A DNA stretch of 26,202 nucleotides from Bacteroidales bacterium (GCA_029934735.1 JAOZLR010000004.1:1-26202); one strand, 5' to 3'; shown: positions 7,434 through 15,036, counted from the stretch's first letter. A program made the numbers and translations. The notes: a model not told the origin generated them from the letters alone.

Positions 7434-7483
7434 ATATAAACTATTTATTTTTTATTAATTATTCAAAATTCAAATCAAATATT

Positions 7484-7600
7484 TTACCCTTGTCTCTGTT
7501 TGAACCTGGGATTTCTTTTATTGATTACATATAAACGTCCTTTTCTGCGAACGATTTTGCAATCTGGTGTTCTCTTCTTTACAGATGCCCTGACTTTCAT
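7484..7600 (-). CDS. rpmJ: 50S ribosomal protein L36 (zinc-free form)
   Basis: A 38-codon frame starts MKVRASVKKRTPDCKIVRR and ends NPRFKQRQG, a clear L36. L36 binds domain VI and nearby helices of 23S rRNA. Zinc-binding L36 has C11, C14, C27 and H32 or H33; here the equivalents are T11, C14, N27 and F33, so the ribbon is lost. The gene lies 13 bases after infA and 50 bases before rpsM, as in most bacteria. Its leader is unusual for this genome: AAGGAG sits 6 bases ahead of the ATG (7607-7612), while most other genes here have no Shine-Dalgarno. Confidence 0.95.
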   Translation of the reverse strand: MKVRASVKKRTPDCKIVRRKGRLYVINKRNPRFKQRQG

Positions 7601-7606
7601 TGTTTT

Positions 7607-7612
7607 CTCCTT
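7607..7612 (-). promoter_or_regulatory. Strong Shine-Dalgarno of rpmJ
   Basis: The minus strand reads AAGGAG, then AAAACA, then ATG. It lies in the 13-base gap between the infA stop and the rpmJ start, so it is not forced by coding. The spacing of 6 bases is near ideal. Other leaders in the cluster are AT-rich and lack such a motif; GGAGG before rplE and AAGGA before rplQ exist but fall inside the upstream coding sequence. Confidence 0.75.
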
Positions 7613-7613
7613 T

Positions 7614-7832
7614 TTATTTGTACCTAAATGTTATTCGTCCTTTTGACAAATCATATGGCGACATTTCGAGTTTCACTCTGTCACCGGGCAAAATTTTAAT
7701 ATAGTGCATCCTCATCTTTCCTGAAATATGAGCTGTAATAACATGACCATTTTCAAGTTCCACACGAAACATTGCGTTACCCAAAGATTCGATAACTGTC
7801 CCGTCTTGTTCTATTGATGCCTGTTTTGCCAT
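7614..7832 (-). CDS. infA: Translation initiation factor IF-1
   Basis: IF-1 blocks the 30S A site during initiation and supports IF-2 and IF-3. The protein has 72 residues, the standard size, and a single OB-fold (S1-like) domain: MAKQASIEQDGTVIESLGNAMFRVELENGH, then the loop ISGKMRMHYIKILPGDRVKLE, then SPYDLSKGRITFRYK at the end. These are the strongest landmarks of the family. It lies 11 bases after map and 13 bases before rpmJ, the usual map-infA-rpmJ order. Confidence 0.98.
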   Translation of the reverse strand: MAKQASIEQDGTVIESLGNAMFRVELENGHVITAHISGKMRMHYIKILPGDRVKLEMSPYDLSKGRITFRYK

Positions 7833-7843
7833 AATACTCTAAA

Positions 7844-8620
7844 CTATTTATTATTCAATACTTCTTCTATATAATCAAATGTTGACAAAATCTCTGCTTT
7901 TCCTTTTCTTACAACAATATCATGCTCATAATGTGCTGATGGTTGCCTGTCGGCAGTACGTATTGTCCAGCCATCTTTTTCCTGAACAACTCTTTTTGTA
8001 CCCAAATTGATCATAGGCTCTATTGCTATCACCAGATTCTCTTTCAACTTAGTACCTCTGCCTCTTCGTCCAAAATTAGGGACTTCCGGCTTTTCGTGAA
8101 GATTTCTTCCAAGCCCGTGGCCAACAAGATCTCGTACAACCGAATATCCAAAACTTTCAACATAACTCTGAATCGCATAACCTATATCGCCAATCCTTTT
8201 ACCGGCAATTGCGTTTTCAATTCCCTTGTAGAGTGACTCTTTAGTCCTCTTCATCAGCATCAGCACTTCTTCTTTAACATCACCAACTGCAAAAGTATAG
8301 GCTGAATCACCATAGAAACCGTTCATAATTGTTCCGCAATCAATTGAGACAATATCGCCATCTTTCAGTTCCCTTTCAGAAGGAAACCCATGAACAACAT
8401 TTTCATTCACCGAAATACATAAGGTATATGGAAACCCATTATAACCTTTAAATCCGGGTTTGGCATTGTTGTCTCTGATGAACTCCTCAGCAACCTGATC
8501 CAGTATAATAGTTTTTACTCCAGGCCTAATAAGTTTTGCAATCTCAGCGAGAGTTTTACCAACAAGCAAAGAACTTTCTCTTAATAACTCTATTTCTTCT
8601 TCTGTTTTATAATATATCAT
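7844..8620 (-). CDS. map: Methionine aminopeptidase, type I
   Basis: This enzyme removes the initiator methionine from nascent proteins when the second residue is small, acting at the ribosome exit. The 258-residue length and pita-bread fold motifs are normal. The five metal ligands are visible: D94 (SIDCG), D105 (YGDSA), H168 (GHGLG), E201 (IEPMI) and E232 (YEHDIV). H77 in NENVVHG is the conserved substrate-side histidine. There is no N-terminal zinc-finger or SH3-binding extension, so it is a type Ia enzyme. It lies 26 bases after secY and 11 before infA; adk, often found beside it in other phyla, is absent. A GAGG five bases ahead of the ATG could be a weak ribosome-binding site. Confidence 0.98.
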   Translation of the reverse strand: MIYYKTEEEIELLRESSLLVGKTLAEIAKLIRPGVKTIILDQVAEEFIRDNNAKPGFKGYNGFPYTLCISVNENVVHGFPSERELKDGDIVSIDCGTIMNGFYGDSAYTFAVGDVKEEVLMLMKRTKESLYKGIENAIAGKRIGDIGYAIQSYVESFGYSVVRDLVGHGLGRNLHEKPEVPNFGRRGRGTKLKENLVIAIEPMINLGTKRVVQEKDGWTIRTADRQPSAHYEHDIVVRKGKAEILSTFDYIEEVLNNK

Positions 8621-8646
8621 TTTCGCCTCTGCGAGTCAAAATATTC

Positions 8647-10017
8647 TTAACCGGTCATACTAAAAGACGACCTTCCTTTTATTCTACCGGATTTTGTTAA
8701 CCCGTCGTAATGTCTCATCAATAAATGACTTTCTATTTGCTGCAATGTATCTAAAATAACACCAACAAGAATCAGCAATGAAGTCCCTCCATAAAACTGA
8801 GCAAACTGTGTGCTAACACCTACCAAACTGACAAGTGCAGGCATTATCGCAACAAAACCGAGGAATATTGAACCAGGTAATGTAATTCTGGACATAACAT
8901 TATCGATAAAGTCAGCCGTTTTTTTCCCAGGTTTAACACCAGGAATAAATCCGCCATTCTTTTTCATATCATCGGCCATTTGATTCGGATTAACCGTAAT
9001 GGCAGTATAAAAATATGTAAACAAAATGATCATTATAAAGAATGTGAAGTTATACCAGAATCCATTAATATCGGAAAATGCCGCTGCAAATCCGCTAAGT
9101 GATTCCGAATCAGTAAAACCAACAAGTGTAATAGGCAGAAACATAATTGCCTGGGCAAATATAATAGGCATAACACCAGCAGCATTAACTTTTAATGGTA
9201 TATACTGACGAACACCCCCGTATTGTTTATTTCCTACAATTCGTTTAGCATATTGCACAGGGATTCGTCTTGTTCCCTGAACCAAAAGAATAGTAACGAG
9301 AATAACAAATATCAGAACAACTATTTCGATAACAAAGTAAACAAGACCTCCGCCACCTTTCTGTTCCATTCTGGCAGCAAACTCCCCAATCAGAGCGAAA
9401 GGTAATCTTGCAATAATACCAATCATAATGATGAGAGAAATACCATTACCAATACCTTTTTCAGTGATTCTTTCGCCCAGCCACATAATAAACATCGAGC
9501 CTGCCGTCAAAACCATTATTGACGAAATTCCGAAGAATGAAAACACGGAGTGTGTCGCCAGATTCGGATCGAAAGGATAAATACCTTCAGGAGGCAGTTG
9601 CCTTACCAGGTTCGCAATATAAGCCGGCGATTGAAAAATAAGGATAATAACAGTAAGATACCTAGTAATCTGACTTATTTTTCTTCTACCGCTTTCACCC
9701 TCTTTTTGTAGTTTCTGGAAGTATGGAATAGCCATTCCAAGCAACTGCACTACAATGGATGCCGAGATATAAGGCATTATTCCCAAAGCAAATATACTCG
9801 CATTTGAGAAGGCTCCTCCCGAAAACATATTCAAAAGGCCAAGTAATCCTTCACTACCCTGATTTTTCAGGTTTGTAAGTTGGTGTGGATCAACGCCAGG
9901 TAAAACAATATAAGCACCAAATCTATATATAAGAATAATACCAAGGGTATAAAGAATCCTGTTTCGCAGGTCCTCAATCTTATATATATTTCTTATTGTT
10001 TCTATTAATTTCTTCAT
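8647..10017 (-). CDS. secY: Preprotein translocase subunit SecY
   Basis: SecY is the central channel of the SecYEG translocon in the cytoplasmic membrane. The 456-residue protein has about ten hydrophobic segments. Diagnostic motifs are LYTLGIILIYRFGAYIVLPGVD at the first membrane segment, GERITEKGIGNGISL (181-195), the cytoplasmic loop RRIPVQYAKR (250-259), and NPNQMADDMKKNGGFIPG (343-360). The ends are MKKLIETIRN and a basic cytosolic tail. It starts 5 bases after the rplO stop, which suggests translational coupling, and is followed by map. Confidence 0.98.
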   Translation of the reverse strand: MKKLIETIRNIYKIEDLRNRILYTLGIILIYRFGAYIVLPGVDPHQLTNLKNQGSEGLLGLLNMFSGGAFSNASIFALGIMPYISASIVVQLLGMAIPYFQKLQKEGESGRRKISQITRYLTVIILIFQSPAYIANLVRQLPPEGIYPFDPNLATHSVFSFFGISSIMVLTAGSMFIMWLGERITEKGIGNGISLIIMIGIIARLPFALIGEFAARMEQKGGGGLVYFVIEIVVLIFVILVTILLVQGTRRIPVQYAKRIVGNKQYGGVRQYIPLKVNAAGVMPIIFAQAIMFLPITLVGFTDSESLSGFAAAFSDINGFWYNFTFFIMIILFTYFYTAITVNPNQMADDMKKNGGFIPGVKPGKKTADFIDNVMSRITLPGSIFLGFVAIMPALVSLVGVSTQFAQFYGGTSLLILVGVILDTLQQIESHLLMRHYDGLTKSGRIKGRSSFSMTG

Positions 10018-10022
10018 TAGAA

Positions 10023-10469
10023 TTACATTTTTGTTGCAGTTCCACCTTGAGATTCAATAGCCTTAACAGCTGAAGCTGAAAAAGCATGAGCTTTAACTTC
10101 CAATTTAACAGTTAATTCACCCCTGCCAAGAATTTTCACGAGGTCTTTCTTACTGGCAAGTCCGTGATCAATAAGTATATTAACATCAATAGAAGTAAAC
10201 TTATTCTCATCTGCAAGTTTCTGCAAAGTGTCAATATTTATACCACGGAATTCTTTTCTGTTTATATTTTTGAATCCGAATTTTGGAACTCTGCGGAACA
10301 ATGGCATTTGTCCACCTTCAAAACCCTTTTTCTTGCTGTAGCCTGATCTCGACTTAGCACCTTTATGGCCTCTTGTTGCAGTTCCACCTGCTCCAGACCC
10401 CTGTCCTCTGGCTATTCTCTTACGATTTTTCGTTGAGCCCTCTGCCGGTTTAAGATTACTTAAATCCAT
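10023..10469 (-). CDS. rplO: 50S ribosomal protein L15
   Basis: L15 is a late-assembling protein of the large subunit with a glycine- and arginine-rich N-terminal extension that threads through 23S rRNA. The 148-residue sequence begins MDLSNLKPAEGSTKNRKRIARGQGSGAGGTATRGHKGAKSR in the typical pattern, then FEGGQMPLFRRVPKFGF, and ends with a globular domain containing VKAHAFSASAVKAIESQGG. It lies 21 bases after rpmD and 5 bases before secY in standard order. Confidence 0.97.
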   Translation of the reverse strand: MDLSNLKPAEGSTKNRKRIARGQGSGAGGTATRGHKGAKSRSGYSKKKGFEGGQMPLFRRVPKFGFKNINRKEFRGINIDTLQKLADENKFTSIDVNILIDHGLASKKDLVKILGRGELTVKLEVKAHAFSASAVKAIESQGGTATKM

Positions 10470-10490
10470 CTTTTAAAAATTTATAGATTC

Positions 10491-10673
10491 TTATTTAACT
10501 TCTTCAATTATCAATAAATGCTTTACTTTATCTATCATACCCAGAACCTGAGGAGAAGCATCAACTTCTTTTGTCTGGTTCATTTTCCTCAGACCAAGAG
10601 CATCAAGTGTTCTCTTCTGGCGAATAGGACGTCCTATTCCGCTTTTTACCTGCTTTATCCTTAATTTTTTCAT
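10491..10673 (-). CDS. rpmD: 50S ribosomal protein L30
   Basis: This 60-residue protein matches bacterial L30: it opens with MKKLRIKQVKSGIGRPIRQKRTL, then LDALGLRKMNQTKEV, then a C-terminal MIDKVKHLLIIEE. L30 binds 23S rRNA near the 5S rRNA region of the large subunit and is missing from some bacteria, but it is intact here. The gene is between rpsE (13 bases upstream) and rplO (21 bases downstream). An AGGA lies only 3 bases before the ATG, too close to be a good ribosome-binding site. Confidence 0.96.
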   Translation of the reverse strand: MKKLRIKQVKSGIGRPIRQKRTLDALGLRKMNQTKEVDASPQVLGMIDKVKHLLIIEEVK

Positions 10674-10686
10674 TTATCCTAGGATT

Positions 10687-11205
10687 TTATCCATTAAAAA
10701 CTTTGTTCAAATCTACTCCTCTGAGTTGAGCAATCGTATAAGGATCTCTCAGTTGTATAAGTGCATTAATTGTTGCTTTAACAACACTATGCGGGTTTGA
10801 GGAGCCTTTCGACTTTGCAAGTACATCTTTAACACCAACACTCTCAAGAACTGCACGCATAGCACCACCTGCTATAACACCTGTTCCTGGAGCAGCTGGT
10901 TTTAGAAAAACCTTAGCACCACTGTACTTACCATCCTGCTCGTGAGGTAATGTACCGTGGAGAATAGGAACTTTTATCAGGTTTTTCTTTGCATCGTCAA
11001 TACCTTTGGCTATGGCTGAAGTTACCTCCTGAGCTTTTCCCAATCCAAAACCAACAACACCCTGCTCATTTCCAACTACCACAACGGCTGAAAAACTAAA
11101 TGTACGTCCACCCTTTGTAACTTTTGTTACTCTCTGAATGCTAACAAGCCTATCAATAAATTCGATATCGCTTGATTTAACTCTTTTTATGTTTACGTTC
11201 GGCAT
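10687..11205 (-). CDS. rpsE: 30S ribosomal protein S5
   Basis: S5 lines the mRNA entry channel and takes part in decoding fidelity. Its 172 residues include the N-terminal double-stranded RNA-binding-like domain (VTKGGRTFSFSAVVVVGNEQGVVGFGLGKAQEV) and the C-terminal domain (KPAAPGTGVIAGGAMRAVLESVGVKDVLAKSKGSSNPHSVVKAT), both highly conserved. It lies 6 bases after rplR and 13 before rpmD. No unusual insertions are seen. Confidence 0.98.
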   Translation of the reverse strand: MPNVNIKRVKSSDIEFIDRLVSIQRVTKVTKGGRTFSFSAVVVVGNEQGVVGFGLGKAQEVTSAIAKGIDDAKKNLIKVPILHGTLPHEQDGKYSGAKVFLKPAAPGTGVIAGGAMRAVLESVGVKDVLAKSKGSSNPHSVVKATINALIQLRDPYTIAQLRGVDLNKVFNG

Positions 11206-11211
11206 AATAAA

Positions 11212-11565
11212 TTAAAATTTAAGTCCTGCTTTCCTGGCTGCTTCAGCTAAAGCCTTCACTCTGCCATGATATAAATAACCGTTTCTGTCGAATATTACAT
11301 TTTTTATTCCTGCTTCTTTAGCTTTCTCAGCAATTGCTTTGCCAACAGCTTTTGAACTCTCGATCTTAGCCATCTTTTCACCATCTGTTGCCGAAAATGC
11401 ACTAGCAAGTGTAGTACCTGCCAGATCGTCGATAAGCTGAACATATATCCGCTTATTACTTCTGAAAACAGACATCCTAGGCCTATCAGCAGTACCTGAT
11501 ATTACCTTGCGAATCCTCATTTTGATTCTGCTGCGTCTGTATTGTTTTCTGTCTTTTATTGCCAT
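11212..11565 (-). CDS. rplR: 50S ribosomal protein L18
   Basis: L18 binds 5S rRNA and helps attach it to the large subunit. I chose the ATG at 11565 (protein MAIKDRKQYRRSRIKMRIRK, 117 residues). A reading from 11574 would need a TTG start and adds only three residues without family support. The family motifs GTADRPRMSVFRSNKRIYVQLIDD and FDRNGYLYHGRVKALAEAARKAGL are clear. It lies 24 bases after rplF and 6 before rpsE. Confidence 0.96.
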   Translation of the reverse strand: MAIKDRKQYRRSRIKMRIRKVISGTADRPRMSVFRSNKRIYVQLIDDLAGTTLASAFSATDGEKMAKIESSKAVGKAIAEKAKEAGIKNVIFDRNGYLYHGRVKALAEAARKAGLKF

Positions 11566-11589
11566 TGTAATCAAATATTTATCAGTTTA

Positions 11590-12147
11590 TTATTTCTCTG
11601 CAGCAGCTTTACCAGCTTTCTTCCTGATCTCTTCACCTTTATAACGAATACCTTTTCCTTTATATGGCTCGGGCTTTCTAAGTGATCTGATCTTTGCTGC
11701 GACCTGTCCGATCAATTGCTTGTCTATTGATTTAAGAGTTATTGTTGGGCTTTTACCTCTTTCTGAAAGTGTTTCGGCTTTAACTTCTTGAGGCAACTCA
11801 AAAACAATGTTATGAGAATATCCCAGTGAAAACTCAAGCAGTTGTCCTTTTGCTTCAGCTTTATAACCCACACCAACCAATTCCTGAACAATTGTATATC
11901 CCTCGCGAACTCCTACGACCATATTTGCAATAAGTGCCCTGTAGAGGCCATGCTTGGCTTTATGATCTTTTTGTTCTGTGGCTCTGTCTAAAACAACAAC
12001 TCCTTCCTCAATCTTAATTGAAATATCAGGATCAACCTGCTGTTGAAGTTCGCCTAACTTTCCCTTAACAGTGACAAGATTATCGTCAGAGACTTTAATT
12101 TCCACACCATCGGGAATGCTTATCGGTAAATTTCCTATTCTTGACAT
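11590..12147 (-). CDS. rplF: 50S ribosomal protein L6
   Basis: L6 sits near the factor-binding site and the sarcin-ricin loop of the large subunit. The 185-residue protein starts MSRIGNLPISIPDGVEI and has the two related L6 domains. The second domain ends with the well-known signature RKPEPYKGKGIRYKGEEIRKKAGK near the C-terminus. The length is close to the usual 177-184. It lies between rpsH (22 bases upstream) and rplR (24 bases downstream). Confidence 0.98.
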   Translation of the reverse strand: MSRIGNLPISIPDGVEIKVSDDNLVTVKGKLGELQQQVDPDISIKIEEGVVVLDRATEQKDHKAKHGLYRALIANMVVGVREGYTIVQELVGVGYKAEAKGQLLEFSLGYSHNIVFELPQEVKAETLSERGKSPTITLKSIDKQLIGQVAAKIRSLRKPEPYKGKGIRYKGEEIRKKAGKAAAEK

Positions 12148-12169
12148 ATTATAAAATATTCTTCAATTT

Positions 12170-12568
12170 TTAACTAATATAACAAAGTACTTCGCCACCT
12201 ATATTACGTTTTTTTGCCTCTTTATTAGTCATAACACCCTGTGATGTTGACATAATGGCAATACCGAGGCCGTTTAATACTCTTGGTAGTTCATCAGCAC
12301 CAACATACCTTCTCAGGCCTGGCTTACTGATTCTTTCAAGTTTATTTATGGCAGATATCTTTGTAACAGGATGATATTTTAAAGCGACTTTAATTACGCC
12401 CGGCTTTGTATCTTCCTCAAACTTGTAATTCAAGATATAGCCTGACTGAAAAAGAATTTTTGTCAATTCCTTTTTAATTTTGGAAGAAGGTACCTCAACT
12501 ACTCTGTGATTTGCCTTCATCGCATTCCTGACTCTTGTCAAATAATCTGCAATTGGATCTGTATTCAT
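12170..12568 (-). CDS. rpsH: 30S ribosomal protein S8
   Basis: S8 binds the central domain of 16S rRNA early in assembly. In E. coli it represses translation of the spc operon at the rplX-rplE junction. The 132-residue sequence has the usual start MNTDPIADYLTRVRNAMKAN and the C-terminal signature STSQGVMTNKEAKKRNIGGEVLCYIS. It lies 21 bases after rpsN and 22 before rplF. I could not confirm an S8 target site at the rplX-rplE boundary by eye. Confidence 0.98.
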   Translation of the reverse strand: MNTDPIADYLTRVRNAMKANHRVVEVPSSKIKKELTKILFQSGYILNYKFEEDTKPGVIKVALKYHPVTKISAINKLERISKPGLRRYVGADELPRVLNGLGIAIMSTSQGVMTNKEAKKRNIGGEVLCYIS

Positions 12569-12589
12569 TTTATCTACTATTAATTCCTG

Positions 12590-12859
12590 TTACCAACTAG
12601 CTTTTCTAACACCCGGGATCAAACCTTTTAATGCCATTTCACGAAAATTAATCCTTGAAACACCAAACTGACGCATATAACCCTTTGGTCTTCCAGACAA
12701 ATTACATCTGTTGTGCATTCTTACTTTTGAAGAATTACGCGGCAGTTTTTGCAATGCTTCATAATCTCCGGCAACTTTTAATGCGGCACGTTTTTCAGCA
12801 TATCTTTCAACCAGATTACGTCTTTTTACTTCCCTGGCTTTCATTGATTCTTTTGCCAT
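12590..12859 (-). CDS. rpsN: 30S ribosomal protein S14 (zinc-free form)
   Basis: S14 is in the 30S head near the A site. I start at the ATG at 12859 (MAKESMKAREVKRRNLVERY, 89 residues). An earlier in-frame start at 12895 would overlap rplE by 35 bases and adds residues not found in the family. With the chosen start the gap to the rplE stop is one base. The protein lacks the CxxC-x-CxxC zinc ribbon of short S14 proteins and keeps only a single Cys in NRCNLSGRPKGYMRQFGVSR, so it is the C-minus type like that of E. coli, though shorter. The end GLIPGVRKASW is diagnostic. Confidence 0.96.
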   Translation of the reverse strand: MAKESMKAREVKRRNLVERYAEKRAALKVAGDYEALQKLPRNSSKVRMHNRCNLSGRPKGYMRQFGVSRINFREMALKGLIPGVRKASW

Positions 12860-12860
12860 A

Positions 12861-13421
12861 CTACTTTTTATTTTGATTTTTAAATGGTAAACCAAACTCT
12901 TTTAACAGTGCTAGACACTCTTTGTCAGTTTTTGCAGTAGTGACAAAGGTAATGTCCATACCTGAAATTTTACTTATTTTATCAATATCTATTTCAGGAA
13001 AAATTATCTGTTCCGAAACGCCAAAAGTGTAATTTCCTCTACCGTCAAAACCTTTTTCATTAATTCCCCTAAAGTCTCTAACACGTGGTACAGCAACAGA
13101 TATCAACCTGTCAAGAAATTCATACATTTTATCACTGCGCAAAGTAACTCTGACACCAATAGGCATTCCCTTCCTCAATTTGAAGTTTGAAATATCCTTC
13201 TTAGATTTGGTTTGTACAGCAAGTTGACCAGTAATTTGCGTCATCTCTTCGACTCCTGTGTCGATTAATTTCTTATCTACAATGGCAGCCCCTACTCCTT
13301 GATTGACAGCTATTTTTGTCAATTTTGGGACCTGCATAATACTTTTGTAGCCAAACTGCTTTTGTAAAGCAGGAACTACCTCTTTTAAGTATTTATCTTT
13401 TAACCTCGGTGTGTATTCCAT
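12861..13421 (-). CDS. rplE: 50S ribosomal protein L5
   Basis: L5 binds 5S rRNA and forms an intersubunit bridge with S13. The 186-residue protein begins MEYTPRLKDKYLKEVVPALQKQFGYKSIMQVPKLTKIAVNQGVG, and has the family signature KGMPIGVRVTLR and FTFGVSEQ-type NYTFGVSEQIIFPEIDID. The start overlaps the rplX stop by one base (TAATG), implying coupled translation. GGAGG lies 10 bases ahead of the ATG, inside rplX, and may help re-initiation, though that stretch also encodes GEV in L24. Confidence 0.97.
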   Translation of the reverse strand: MEYTPRLKDKYLKEVVPALQKQFGYKSIMQVPKLTKIAVNQGVGAAIVDKKLIDTGVEEMTQITGQLAVQTKSKKDISNFKLRKGMPIGVRVTLRSDKMYEFLDRLISVAVPRVRDFRGINEKGFDGRGNYTFGVSEQIIFPEIDIDKISKISGMDITFVTTAKTDKECLALLKEFGLPFKNQNKK

Positions 13422-13747
13422 TATTTGATTACCTCCCCGGATTTTTTTGAATATCTAACTGATTTATTTGTCTTTTCATCTAATCGCCTTCCAATCCTGG
13501 TAGGATTTCCTGCACCGTCAATCACCTTTAAATTTGAGAGATTGATAGGTGCTTCTTTCTGAATAATACCACCTTTAGGATTTTCAGCATTAGGCTTTTG
13601 GTGTTTTGATACCATATTAACACCTTCCACAATAGCCCTTCCTTTTGAATCAAGCACCAACACTTTACCTTGTTGACCCTTTGATTCGCCTGTAATGACC
13701 ATTACGTTATCACCTTTTCTGATATGTAATTTTTTACTTTGCATCAT
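13421..13747 (-). CDS. rplX: 50S ribosomal protein L24
   Basis: L24 is an assembly initiator that binds the 5' end of 23S rRNA and lies at the tunnel exit. It has 108 residues with the KOW motif in KLHIRKGDNVMVITGESKGQQGKVL, then VEGVNMVSKHQKPN and a C-terminal RIGRRLDEKTNKSVRYSKKSGEVI. Two ATG codons in tandem (13747 and 13744) could start translation; the sequence does not decide between them. It lies 9 bases after rplN and its stop overlaps the rplE start by one base. Confidence 0.96.
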   Translation of the reverse strand: MMQSKKLHIRKGDNVMVITGESKGQQGKVLVLDSKGRAIVEGVNMVSKHQKPNAENPKGGIIQKEAPINLSNLKVIDGAGNPTRIGRRLDEKTNKSVRYSKKSGEVIK

Positions 13748-13756
13748 TTTAAAACT

Positions 13757-14125
13757 TTAAAGCACTTCAGGTGCAAGTGAAACAATTTTCATATATTGTT
13801 TTTCCCTTAATTCTCTGGCAACCGGACCGAAGATACGAGTACCAATCATTTCACCGGTTGCATTAAGAAGAACCACAGCATTGTCTTCGAAACGAATATA
13901 TGAACCGTCAGATCTTCTTCTTTCCTTTCTGGTTCTGACAACAACAGCTTTAGTAACAGTTCCCTTTTTAATATTGCCTGAAGGAATTGCTTTTTTAACG
14001 GTTACTACTATTTTGTCGCCTAATGAAGCGTACCTTTTCTTAGTTCCGCCAAGCACTCTTATACAAAGTACCTCTTTTGCTCCGCTGTTATCAGCTACTG
14101 CTAATCTTGATTCTTGTTGTACCAT
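13757..14125 (-). CDS. rplN: 50S ribosomal protein L14
   Basis: L14 contacts the 30S subunit through bridge B8 and is the site where silencing factor RsfS binds. The 122-residue length is universal. The sequence runs MVQQESRLAVADNSGAKEVLCIRVLGG, then the family signature around GNIKKGTVTKAVVVRTRKERRRSDGSYIRFEDNAVVLLN, then GTRIFGPVARELRE. It starts 2 bases after rpsQ and ends 9 bases before rplX. Confidence 0.98.
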   Translation of the reverse strand: MVQQESRLAVADNSGAKEVLCIRVLGGTKKRYASLGDKIVVTVKKAIPSGNIKKGTVTKAVVVRTRKERRRSDGSYIRFEDNAVVLLNATGEMIGTRIFGPVARELREKQYMKIVSLAPEVL

Positions 14126-14127
14126 TT

Positions 14128-14388
14128 TTACTTCGCTCTTTCAATAATTTCAATTAATCTCCAACATTTATTTTTACTCAATGGCCTGGTTTCCATAATC
14201 CGCACTTTATCTCCGATATTCGTGTCATTCTTTTCGTCATGAGCAAGGAATTTGGTAGATTTTTTCACAAACTTACCATAAATAGGGTGCTTAACTTTAC
14301 GCTCGACCCTGACAACAATAGACTTATCCATCTTATTGCTCACTACGAGGCCAATTCTATCTTTTCTTAAGTTCCTGGTTTCCATCAT
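14128..14388 (-). CDS. rpsQ: 30S ribosomal protein S17
   Basis: S17 is an OB-fold protein that binds 16S rRNA helices 7 and 11 early in assembly. The protein has 86 residues: RNLRKDRIGLVVSNKMDKSIVVRVER, KHPIYGKFVKKSTKFLAHDEKNDTNIGDKVRIMETRPLSKNK, then WRLIEIIERAK. Two adjacent ATG codons (14388 and 14385) could serve as start. Spacings of 2 bases on both sides (rpmC, rplN) suggest tight translational coupling. Confidence 0.97.
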   Translation of the reverse strand: MMETRNLRKDRIGLVVSNKMDKSIVVRVERKVKHPIYGKFVKKSTKFLAHDEKNDTNIGDKVRIMETRPLSKNKCWRLIEIIERAK

Positions 14389-14390
14389 TA

Positions 14391-14603
14391 TTATTTTTCG
14401 CTTTTATTAACTTCTTCAAGCTCTCTTTTTCTTAATTCCGTTTTGATTCTGGCAACGGTTTTACGGTATGCCGATATTTTATTTGGGTTCTCCAGAGGAG
14501 AGACCGCATGATTGAGCTTCAGCTTAACAAGCTGCTTTGACTCTGTTTCAAGTTTTTCAACGAGTTCCGGTGTGGAAAGCTCTCTTATTACTTCTTGTTC
14601 CAT
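14391..14603 (-). CDS. rpmC: 50S ribosomal protein L29
   Basis: L29 lies beside L23 at the tunnel exit and is part of the docking site for chaperones and the signal recognition particle. The 70-residue, mostly helical protein has the family pattern IRELSTPELVEKLETESKQLVKLKLNHAVSPLENPNKISAYRKTVARIKTELRKREL. It lies 4 bases after rplP and 2 bases before rpsQ. Confidence 0.96.
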   Translation of the reverse strand: MEQEVIRELSTPELVEKLETESKQLVKLKLNHAVSPLENPNKISAYRKTVARIKTELRKRELEEVNKSEK

Positions 14604-14607
14604 GTTG

Positions 14608-15036
14608 TTAAATTATTTCTTCTACGTAATCTCTTCTTACAATAAACTTTGTTATGACAGGCAGTTTTTGAGCTGCAAGCCTCAAAGCCTCTTTAGCAAC
14701 TGCTAATGGCACGCCTTCAGCTTCAAAAAGGATTCTTCCCGGTGATACTCTTGCAACAAACATTTCAGGAGCTCCTTTTCCTTTACCCATACGAACCTCA
14801 GCAGGTTTTTTGGTAATAGGCTTATCGGGAAATATTCTGATCCACAATTGTCCTTCACGTTTCATATGACGGGTAACAGCCTGACGAGCTGCCTCTATTT
14901 GCCTACCAGTTATCCAGGATTCATCAAGAGATTTTATACCAAAAGAACCAAAAGCAAGTTGGTTTCCTCTCATGGCATTTCCCTTCATTTTGCCCTTTTG
15001 CATTTTCCTGTATTTCGTTTTCTTTGGCTGTAACAT
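14608..15036 (-). CDS. rplP: 50S ribosomal protein L16
   Basis: L16 is essential for the peptidyl-transferase centre and A-site tRNA accommodation. The 142-residue sequence begins MLQPKKTKYRKMQKGKMKG and has the signature WIRIFPDKPITKKPAEVRMGKGKGAPEMFVARVSPGRILFE. The motif MGKGKG and the preceding Arg region correspond to the functional loop near the A site. It lies 37 bases after rpsC and 4 before rpmC. Confidence 0.98.
   Translation of the reverse strand: MLQPKKTKYRKMQKGKMKGNAMRGNQLAFGSFGIKSLDESWITGRQIEAARQAVTRHMKREGQLWIRIFPDKPITKKPAEVRMGKGKGAPEMFVARVSPGRILFEAEGVPLAVAKEALRLAAQKLPVITKFIVRRDYVEEII

Noticed and set aside
11212..11574. TTG start for L18 at 11574
   Set aside because: The ATG nine bases downstream gives the usual N-terminus, and nothing favours the TTG.
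12590..12895. Longer S14 start at 12895
   Set aside because: It would overlap rplE by 35 bases and adds residues foreign to S14; the ATG at 12859 gives a normal protein and a one-base gap.
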